Position numbers and translations under genes: made by a program. Shown one piece after another: positions 1-4,236 of a stretch of 7,315 nt of DNA. The stretch's first letter is position 1, and each line of letters begins with the position of its first letter. The notes beneath the pieces were generated by a model. The model made no database searches. It was not told where the DNA came from and saw only the letters and a program-made list of their open reading frames with translations. The stretch comes from an uncultured Eubacteriales bacterium (GTDB lineage Bacteria > Bacillota > Clostridia > Lachnospirales > Lachnospiraceae), in contig UQYF01000061.1 of assembly GCA_900545175.1 (NCBI GenBank), forward strand, positions 1 to 7,315. The letters run 5' to 3'.

Positions 1-54
1 GAGAGCATCTGCCTTACAAGCAGAGGGTCATAGGTTCGAGCCCTATAGGCCCCA
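1..54 (+). tRNA. tRNA-Val (anticodon TAC), 5' end cut off
   Basis: The 3' two-thirds of a tRNA is visible. The anticodon stem TCTGC/GCAGA (8-12 / 20-24) closes a 7-base loop with anticodon TAC at 15-17, which reads valine codons. The T-arm is ATAGG-TTCGAGC-CCTAT (30-46), the acceptor strand AGGCCCC is at 47-53, and the discriminator A is at 54. No CCA is encoded, so it must be added enzymatically. The 5' acceptor strand and most of the D-arm lie before the window. It is 16 bases upstream of tRNA-Leu and is probably co-transcribed with it as the tail of a tRNA cluster. Confidence 0.93.
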
Positions 55-70
55 TCAATTTAATATTTAT

Positions 71-154
71 GCTGGTGTGGTGGAATAGGCAGACGCAAAG
101 GACTTAAAATCCTTCGGGAGCGATCCCGTGCCGGTTCAAGTCCGGCCACCAGCA
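71..154 (+). tRNA. tRNA-Leu (anticodon TAA)
   Basis: Complete class II tRNA of 84 bases. The acceptor stem GCTGGTG (71-77) pairs with CACCAGC (147-153), with discriminator A at 154. The anticodon stem AAGGA/TCCTT (98-102 / 110-114) carries anticodon TAA at 105-107. The long variable arm CGGGA-GCGA-TCCCG (115-128) is typical of leucine tRNA. The T-loop GTTCAAGTC is present. No CCA is encoded. It reads UUA/UUG leucine codons. It is the last gene of its cluster, since a terminator hairpin begins 9 bases later. Confidence 0.97.
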
Positions 155-163
155 TTTTTTGGG

Positions 164-193
164 AATATGACTAATGTCATATTTCTTTTTTTT
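164..193 (+). terminator. Rho-independent terminator of the tRNA-Val/Leu cluster
   Basis: A perfect 8-bp stem AATATGAC (164-171) / GTCATATT (176-183) with loop TAAT is followed by a T-rich run (184-193). It separates the tRNA cluster from the amidohydrolase gene. The stem is AT-rich, so some read-through is possible. No strong separate promoter is obvious before position 247; GATAAT at 205-210 is a possible -10 but lacks a good -35. Confidence 0.8.
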
Positions 194-246
194 ATGTTTT
201 GTAGGATAATGTATATGAATAGTTAAAATCGGAGGAAAATTCATAG

Positions 247-1476
247 ATGCTTTTGATAAAGAATGGTTTGGTACATGATGCCATAAATAGAGAACCATAT
301 ATTGCAGATATATTTGTTAAGAATGGAAAGATAGCTTTGATTAAAAAAAAGACAGCGAATATGGAAAAAGCTAATTTACATATATTCGATGAAGCTGACG
401 TTGATTCACATACTGATACAATCGATGAGAAGATTAAAAACGGAGAAATAGATGTAATAGATGCCAGTGGACTTAATGTATACCCAGGACTAGTGGATGC
501 TCATAGCCATCTGGGACTTGATGGGTACGCTGTAGGCTTTGAAGGACAGGATTATAATGAGATGAACGATATTGTGACACCTCAGCTTCGGGCAATAGAC
601 GGATTTTATCCGTAGGACGAGACCGTAAGACTTGCAAGGGAAGGTGGAGTGACATGCGTTGGAACAGGTCCCGGAAGCTCTAATGTGCTCGGAGGTATGT
701 TCATGGCAGTTAAGACTTATGGGCATCGTGTGGATGATATGATTGTGAAATTTCCGGTTGCAATGAAATGTGCATTTGGCGAGAATCCTAAGATATGCTA
801 TAAGGATAAAGGCAATTATTCGAGAATGACTACAGCATTCAGGCTTCGTGATATGCTTCATAGAGCTGTTGAGTATGATATCAAGCTTCAGGGAGCAGCT
901 GAGGATGACAGTAAGCTTCCGCCATATGATGCAAAGCTTGAGGCATTGCTTCCGGTTGTGAGAGGTGAGCTTCCGCTTAAAGCGCATGCACATAGGGCAG
1001 ATGATATATTTACAGCAATAAGAATTGCGAAAGAATTTGGTGTCAAGCTTACTATTGAACACTGCACAGATGGAGCATTGATTGCGGATGATCTGGCTAA
1101 GGAAGGATTTCCAGTTGCGGTGGGACCATCTTTTGGACATGCATCCAAGTATGAATTGAGAAATAAGTCTTTTGAAACGCCAGGAATACTTGATAAGGCC
1201 GGATGCAGAGTATCGATTATAACCGATGCACCTGTGATACCACAGCAATATCTTGCATTATGTGCGGGATTGGCAGTCAAATCGGGAATGGATGAATTTG
1301 CTGCACTTCAGGCGATCACAATCAATCCTGCCGGACATCTTATGATAGAGAAGAGAGTGGGAAGCATTGAAGCCGGAAAGGATGCAGATATTGTCATAAG
1401 TGATGGAAATATCATGAACTCGGAAAGCTGTTTAAAGTATACGATAATAGATGGAAAGGTAGTGTACCATGTGTAA
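247..1476 (+). pseudogene. Amidohydrolase family protein, interrupted by an in-frame TAG
   Basis: One reading frame encodes a metal-dependent amidohydrolase of the imidazolonepropionase-like type (about 409 codons), split by TAG at 613-615 (codon 123). The first part (residues 1-122) holds the N-terminal beta domain and the metal motif VDAHSHLG (H86, H88). The second part, in the same frame, has HAH (H247/H249), IEHC (H272) and the TDAP aspartate (D327, counting the stop as a residue). It ends in the usual VGSIEAGKDADIVI composite-domain segment. GGAGG at 231-235 precedes ATG 247. The surrounding residues (FYP-stop-DETVRLAREGGVT) match the family without loss, so a CAG-to-TAG change is the simplest explanation. 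A GTG at 649 after AAGGTGGA could restart translation, but that product lacks the HxH metal ligands. The substrate is not predictable. Residues about 36-68 look like a charged insertion. The frame is recent wreckage, a sequence error, or read through; without suppression the enzyme should be inactive. Confidence 0.85.
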
Positions 1477-1507
1477 CCTACTTTAAGATGAATGAAAATT
1501 TGTCTGT

Positions 1508-1540
1508 AACTATGTCGAAAAAAATGTATAACACATAGTT
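1508..1540 (+). terminator. Possible weak terminator hairpin after the amidohydrolase
   Basis: AACTATGT (1508-1515) and ACATAGTT (1533-1540) form a perfect 8-bp inverted repeat around a 17-base A-rich loop, 31 bases after the amidohydrolase stop. Only a short TTTTC follows, and the stem is AT-rich, so termination would be inefficient. It is the only candidate terminator between this gene and the promoter at 1554. Confidence 0.35.
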
Positions 1541-1553
1541 TTCAAATATGAAA

Positions 1554-1582
1554 TTGACAATTGTTTTAATAGATTTTAACAT
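1554..1582 (+). promoter_or_regulatory. Sigma-A type promoter upstream of the structured leader
   Basis: TTGACA (1554-1559, perfect -35) and TAACAT (1577-1582, 4 of 6 including the key TA...T positions) are 17 bp apart. Transcription would start near 1589-1590. The next coding start is ATG 1910, so the transcript has an untranslated leader of about 320 bases that contains the inverted-repeat structure at 1610-1716. Confidence 0.6.
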
Positions 1583-1609
1583 ATATATGAATAAAATATT
1601 GTTATAAAA

Positions 1610-1716
1610 GCTCAACCGGTAATAAAATTAAATGAATTCGCGTGTAAAACAAAACGCGAATAAGAAAATTGGAACAATTACGGATTACTTATTTCAATAA
1701 GAAATGAAGGTTGAGC
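1610..1716 (+). ncRNA. Candidate structured leader RNA or small RNA
   Basis: Nested inverted repeats suggest a folded RNA. An outer stem GCTCAACC (1610-1617) / GGTTGAGC (1709-1716) is perfect over 8 bp and encloses about 91 bases. Inside are a perfect 8-bp hairpin ATTCGCGT (1636-1643) / ACGCGAAT (1654-1661) with a 10-base loop, and a small hairpin CTTAT-TTCA-ATAAG (1688-1701). GTAAT (1619-1623) can also pair with ATTAC at 1677-1681 or 1684-1688. It begins about 20 bases after the predicted start site of the promoter at 1554-1582. No T-run follows, so it looks more like part of the 5' leader of the zinc-ribbon gene than a free small RNA. I do not recognise it as any riboswitch class I know. 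Covariation cannot be judged from one sequence. Confidence 0.4.
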
Positions 1717-1720
1717 AGGT

Positions 1721-1860
1721 TATAGTTGCTGATAAAGAGGTAGTTGTAAATAGGTAGAGGATATTTATTGCTAAAATATAGTTGTTGCTAAGAAAATTAT
1801 ATTTATTAAAATACGGTTATTGATAGTTAGTTTATTATTATTTATAAAGATATAGTTGTA
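1721..1860 (+). repeat. Degenerate TATAGTTG repeats in the leader
   Basis: Imperfect copies of a TATAGTTGYTR-like word recur at 1721, about 1739, 1777, 1812 and 1851, with spacings of about 18, 38, 35 and 39 bases. The stretch is very AT-rich, with no open frame and no ribosome binding site other than the one for ATG 1910. The copies may be low-complexity drift rather than functional repeats. Together with the structure upstream this accounts for the 433-base gap between the amidohydrolase and the zinc-ribbon gene. Confidence 0.3.
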
Positions 1861-1909
1861 AAAATATGAGCAGAAGAATGATTTTGTAATTCTAAGTGAG
1901 GGTTTTTAA

Positions 1910-2338
1910 ATGAATAATATTACATGTACAAGCTGTCATAAAAAATTTGATAATGATAAGTATTATGGAATTTGTCCAAAATGCGGAGCGTTTAATAATC
2001 TGCATTTTGGAGGAAACGATGCCCATGGACGTCTCCATGAGATGTATGATGATAAAAATGCCCATTCGGATTATGCAAAACATGAACAGTTTCATAAGAA
2101 ATATGATAATACAACTGATCATGCAAAAGTATCAACCGCAGGCATGAGCGGCAGTTCGATTTATTCGGAAGAATTGAATAAAAGCAAGAAAGCAAAAATC
2201 AATATTGGAAATCAGACCCGTGAAGGAGAGAAAAAGAAAGGTGCAAGTACATTGAGATGGTTTATTCTTATGATTGTCATTGTTAATCTTGTGCCGGCGA
2301 TTATTCGATGGTTAATGGCTTTCATATCAATGTTTTAG
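1910..2338 (+). CDS. Zinc-ribbon, histidine-rich protein with C-terminal membrane anchor
   Basis: A protein of 142 residues of unknown function. The N-terminus has two CxxC pairs (C6/C9 and C22/C25, the second as CPKCG), the classic zinc-ribbon arrangement. Residues about 32-71 are polar and rich in histidine (H32, H39, H43, H52, H58, H62, H71). A lysine-rich stretch (91-110) follows, then one strongly hydrophobic segment (about 117-140) ends the protein. The expected topology is a cytoplasmic metal-binding head with a C-terminal membrane anchor. GTGAGGG at 1896-1902 is a good ribosome binding site and supports ATG 1910. Small zinc-ribbon membrane proteins of this kind are common in Clostridia and mostly uncharacterised. 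The gene stands alone between a long leader and a tRNA-Arg transcription unit. The histidines may bind metal, but that is only inference. It ends with TAG, used here as an ordinary stop. Confidence 0.85.
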   Translation: MNNITCTSCHKKFDNDKYYGICPKCGAFNNLHFGGNDAHGRLHEMYDDKNAHSDYAKHEQFHKKYDNTTDHAKVSTAGMSGSSIYSEELNKSKKAKINIGNQTREGEKKKGASTLRWFILMIVIVNLVPAIIRWLMAFISMF

Positions 2339-2377
2339 TTTGGATAAATAATGACGCAACAAAATATCAAAAAAGTA

Positions 2378-2406
2378 TTGACAAGAAAAATATATTGATA
2401 TATAAT
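2378..2406 (+). promoter_or_regulatory. Consensus promoter for tRNA-Arg
   Basis: TTGACA (2378-2383) and TATAAT (2401-2406) match the sigma-A consensus perfectly with an ideal 17-bp spacer. Transcription would begin about 2413, leaving a leader of about 46 bases that is trimmed from the tRNA-Arg precursor. Perfect promoters of this kind are expected for stable RNA genes. Confidence 0.92.
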
Positions 2407-2458
2407 GTCACTGTTGCTGATGAAGAGAGTAGTTTATTTACTTATCTGCTTAGCATAT

Positions 2459-2532
2459 GTGCGTGTAGCTCAGCTGGATAGAGCGACTGGCTACGGACCA
2501 GTAGGTCGTGGGTTCGAATCCTGTCACGCACA
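2459..2532 (+). tRNA. tRNA-Arg (anticodon ACG)
   Basis: Complete tRNA of 74 bases. The acceptor stem GTGCGTG (2459-2465) pairs with CACGCAC (2525-2531), with discriminator A at 2532. The anticodon stem ACTGG/CCAGT (2486-2490 / 2498-2502) holds ACG at 2493-2495. That A34 is normally deaminated to inosine by TadA, so the tRNA reads CGU/CGC/CGA. The T-arm has GTTCGAATC. No CCA is encoded. It is a single-gene unit with its own promoter and terminator. Confidence 0.96.
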
Positions 2533-2536
2533 TCTT

Positions 2537-2566
2537 AAAGACAATCCTTAGGGGTTGTCTTTTTTT
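2537..2566 (+). terminator. Rho-independent terminator of tRNA-Arg
   Basis: An 11-bp stem AAAGACAATCC (2537-2547) / GGGTTGTCTTT (2552-2562), with one T-G wobble and loop TTAG, runs into a T-tract (2560-2566). It begins 4 bases after the mature tRNA end, giving a compact one-tRNA transcription unit. Confidence 0.92.
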
Positions 2567-2642
2567 GTTATATACTGGGAAATTTTGTTGAAATTCACTA
2601 GGATATAAAAATCAAACAACAATTCCTATGAGTTGTGAAAAA

Positions 2643-2738
2643 AGAGAGCCATATGGAGCTTGCTCACTTTGGCGAACGGCGAAGTGATTGAGTGATGAAA
2701 TCACGAAATGATGAAAAAGTAATTATAAGAATCTCTCT
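2643..2738 (+). other. Non-coding stretch with hairpins, possible small RNA or relic
   Basis: No convincing gene lies between the tRNA-Arg terminator and the terminator at 2793. AGAGAG (2643-2648) can pair with CTCTCT (2733-2738), enclosing TCACTT (2664-2669) / AAGTGA (2682-2687) and GTGAT-GAA-ATCAC (2692-2704). TATAAA at 2604-2609 is a possible -10 without a good -35. One reading frame from ATG 2653 to TGA 2772 is interrupted by TGA at 2689-2691 and matches nothing I recognise. The base composition is more mixed than the AT-rich flanks, which suggests a small RNA, a dispersed intergenic repeat, or a gene relic. Confidence 0.3.
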
Positions 2739-2792
2739 GACTGCTATCTTTGGTGTTGGGGAAAATAAGTGATAATTGTCCTATAGAAAGTG

Positions 2793-2822
2793 AAAAAGAA
2801 GTGGGGGAGCCACTTCTTTTTC
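2793..2822 (+). terminator. Strong hairpin terminator with no known gene upstream
   Basis: A perfect 12-bp stem AAAAAGAAGTGG (2793-2804) / CCACTTCTTTTT (2810-2821) with loop GGGAG. The A-run before and T-run after make it able to act on either strand, though the T-run is mostly inside the stem. Since tRNA-Arg already has its own terminator and no minus-strand gene approaches, it implies a transcript from the 2570-2790 region. Confidence 0.7.
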
Positions 2823-2853
2823 GATGAGGGGAGTATAAATAATTAATAAGGGG

Positions 2854-2897
2854 TTATACATAAGATACTTACGTACCTTACATAAAGTATTATACAT
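2854..2897 (+). repeat. Short direct repeats TTATACAT
   Basis: TTATACAT occurs at 2854-2861 and again at 2890-2897, 36 bases apart. The intervening TTACATAAAGTA (2879-2890) is a partial match to the sequence after the first copy. The region lies in the 253-base gap between the orphan terminator and the operon. From 2898 to about 3000 I see only AT-rich sequence with A-runs and no gene. Confidence 0.3.
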
Positions 2898-3014
2898 GAA
2901 AGCACTATGGATTGCAAGTATTTTTAAAAAAAAAGTCGAAAATAGGAATAAAAATATAGGGAAAATGTATTATTAGAATGGGAATAAATATATTGCTACG
3001 GCACCTTTTTGGAT

Positions 3015-3043
3015 TTGACAAGGTGTATACTTGGAGATACAAT
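3015..3043 (+). promoter_or_regulatory. Promoter of the rlmL-protease-rdgB-phosphoesterase operon
   Basis: TTGACA (3015-3020) and TACAAT (3038-3043) are 17 bp apart, a near-perfect sigma-A promoter. The predicted start near 3050 gives a short leader of about 26 bases before ATG 3076. An inverted repeat CACCTT (3002-3007) / AAGGTG (3020-3025) brackets the -35 and could be an operator. Confidence 0.82.
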
Positions 3044-3075
3044 TATCATATAAAAAAGCAGAATTGGAGATATAA

Positions 3076-4236
3076 ATGAAGACTTTTCCTATTGTTGTGC
3101 CATGCCATTTTGGGCTTGAGGCGGTTTTAAAAAGAGAAATTATTGATCTGGGGTATGATATTGAACGTGTCGAGGATGGCAGAATCACTTTCCTCGGCGA
3201 TGCAGAGGCTGTGTGCAGGGCGAACGTGTTCTTAAGGACAGCAGAGCGCGTAATGATATGTGCGGGGCGTTTTAAGGCGTATACATTTGATGAATTATTT
3301 GAAGGCATTATGGCTATCGAGTGGGAGCAGTGGATACCTAAGGATGGAAAATTCTGGGTGACAAAGGCTACCACCGTCAACAGTAAGCTTTTTAGCTCCT
3401 CGGACATACAGTCTATTGTCAAGAAGGCTATGGTTGAGAGGCTTAAGACATATTATAAGATTAGCTGGTTTGAGGAGACGGGAAGCGAATATCCGATAAG
3501 GGTTTTCAACTATAAGGATGAAGTGACAGTATGCATAGACAGCTCGGGAGATTCGCTTCACAAGAGAGGATACAGGCCTGTTGCCGGAAAAGCACCTATC
3601 TCTGAAACACTTGCGGCAGCTCTTATAATGCTCTCACCGTGGAAAAAGGACAGGATATTAGTAGACCCATTTTGCGGCAGCGGAACGATTCCGATAGAGG
3701 CGGCTATGATGGCGGCTAATATTGCACCTGGAATGAACAGGAGCTTTACAGGTGAAAAGTGGGATAACATTGTTAAGCGTTCATTATGGTATGACTGCAT
3801 AGATGAGGCGAATGAGCTTGTAGATACATCAATACAGACTGATATTCAGGGCTATGATATTGACAGGGAAGTGTTAAAGACTGCAAGACGAAGTGCGGAG
3901 AACGCAGGAGTGGCAGGGCTTATTCATTTTCAGGAGCGCCCTGTAAGTGAGCTCAGCCATCCAAAAAAGTATGGCTTTATCATAACCAATCCTCCATATG
4001 GGGAAAGACTTGAGGATAAAGAGACTTTGCCGGCGATTTACAGTGAATTCGGAAGACAGTTTGCTGCTCTTGACTCATGGTCGGCATTTATGATTACCTC
4101 TTATTCGGATGCAGAGCGCTATTTTGGCCGTAAAGCGGATGCAAACAGAAAGATATACAATGGTATGCTTAAGACATATTACTATCAGTTCCTTGGACCT
4201 AAGCCGCCAAGACAGGGAAAGCAGGAGAAGAATTGA
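3076..4236 (+). CDS. rlmL: THUMP-domain class I SAM-dependent rRNA methyltransferase (RlmL/YpsC type)
   Basis: 386 residues, the usual length of the Gram-positive YpsC protein, which corresponds to the N-terminal RlmL half of E. coli RlmKL. That half makes N2-methylguanosine (m2G2445) in 23S rRNA using SAM. The N-terminal region (about 1-60) and THUMP domain (about 46-155) bind RNA. The Rossmann-fold methyltransferase covers about 160-380. The SAM-binding motif I is DPFCGSGT (D197-T204), and the catalytic motif NPPYGERL (N305-) is typical of amino-group methylation of purines. GGAG at 3066-3069, 6 bases before ATG 3076, supports the start. It is the first gene of the operon, and its last codons overlap the TTG start of the protease gene. 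The family call is secure. The exact target base is inferred from E. coli. The fused RlmK (m7G) domain is absent, as is normal in Bacillota. Confidence 0.93.
   Translation: MKTFPIVVPCHFGLEAVLKREIIDLGYDIERVEDGRITFLGDAEAVCRANVFLRTAERVMICAGRFKAYTFDELFEGIMAIEWEQWIPKDGKFWVTKATTVNSKLFSSSDIQSIVKKAMVERLKTYYKISWFEETGSEYPIRVFNYKDEVTVCIDSSGDSLHKRGYRPVAGKAPISETLAAALIMLSPWKKDRILVDPFCGSGTIPIEAAMMAANIAPGMNRSFTGEKWDNIVKRSLWYDCIDEANELVDTSIQTDIQGYDIDREVLKTARRSAENAGVAGLIHFQERPVSELSHPKKYGFIITNPPYGERLEDKETLPAIYSEFGRQFAALDSWSAFMITSYSDAERYFGRKADANRKIYNGMLKTYYYQFLGPKPPRQGKQEKN
4222..4235 (+). promoter_or_regulatory. Ribosome binding site deciding the TTG start of the protease
   Basis: AGGAG within 4222-4227 lies about 6 bases before TTG 4233-4235, whose last two bases are also part of the TGA stop (4234-4236) of the methyltransferase. 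This stop-start overlap points to translational coupling. The next in-frame ATG (codon 12) falls inside the hydrophobic signal segment and would remove the positively charged N-terminus, so TTG is the better start. Confidence 0.75.

Noticed and set aside
613..615. Pyrrolysine or other amber recoding at the internal TAG
   Set aside because: TAG is used as a normal stop for three other genes in the window, and the site sits where the family would have an ordinary residue. No local recoding signal was seen.
490..1248. Long minus-strand open frames over the amidohydrolase (for example 490-1248 and 888-1280)
   Set aside because: They lie antisense to a gene with clear family motifs, have no ribosome binding site, and encode low-complexity Cys/His/Ser-rich sequence. 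They are shadows.
1721..1860. CRISPR array in the repeated AT-rich region
   Set aside because: The copies are short, imperfect and irregularly spaced. No conserved repeat of 23-40 bases and no cas genes are present.
2655..2690. Resemblance to the variable V1 region of 16S rRNA (GGCGAACGG)
   Set aside because: Only about 10 bases are similar to the GGCGGACGGGTGAG segment and flanking sequence does not continue the match.
2973..3422. Minus-strand frame across the operon promoter and start of rlmL
   Set aside because: It overlaps a strong promoter and the start of a well-supported gene on the other strand and has no recognisable domain.
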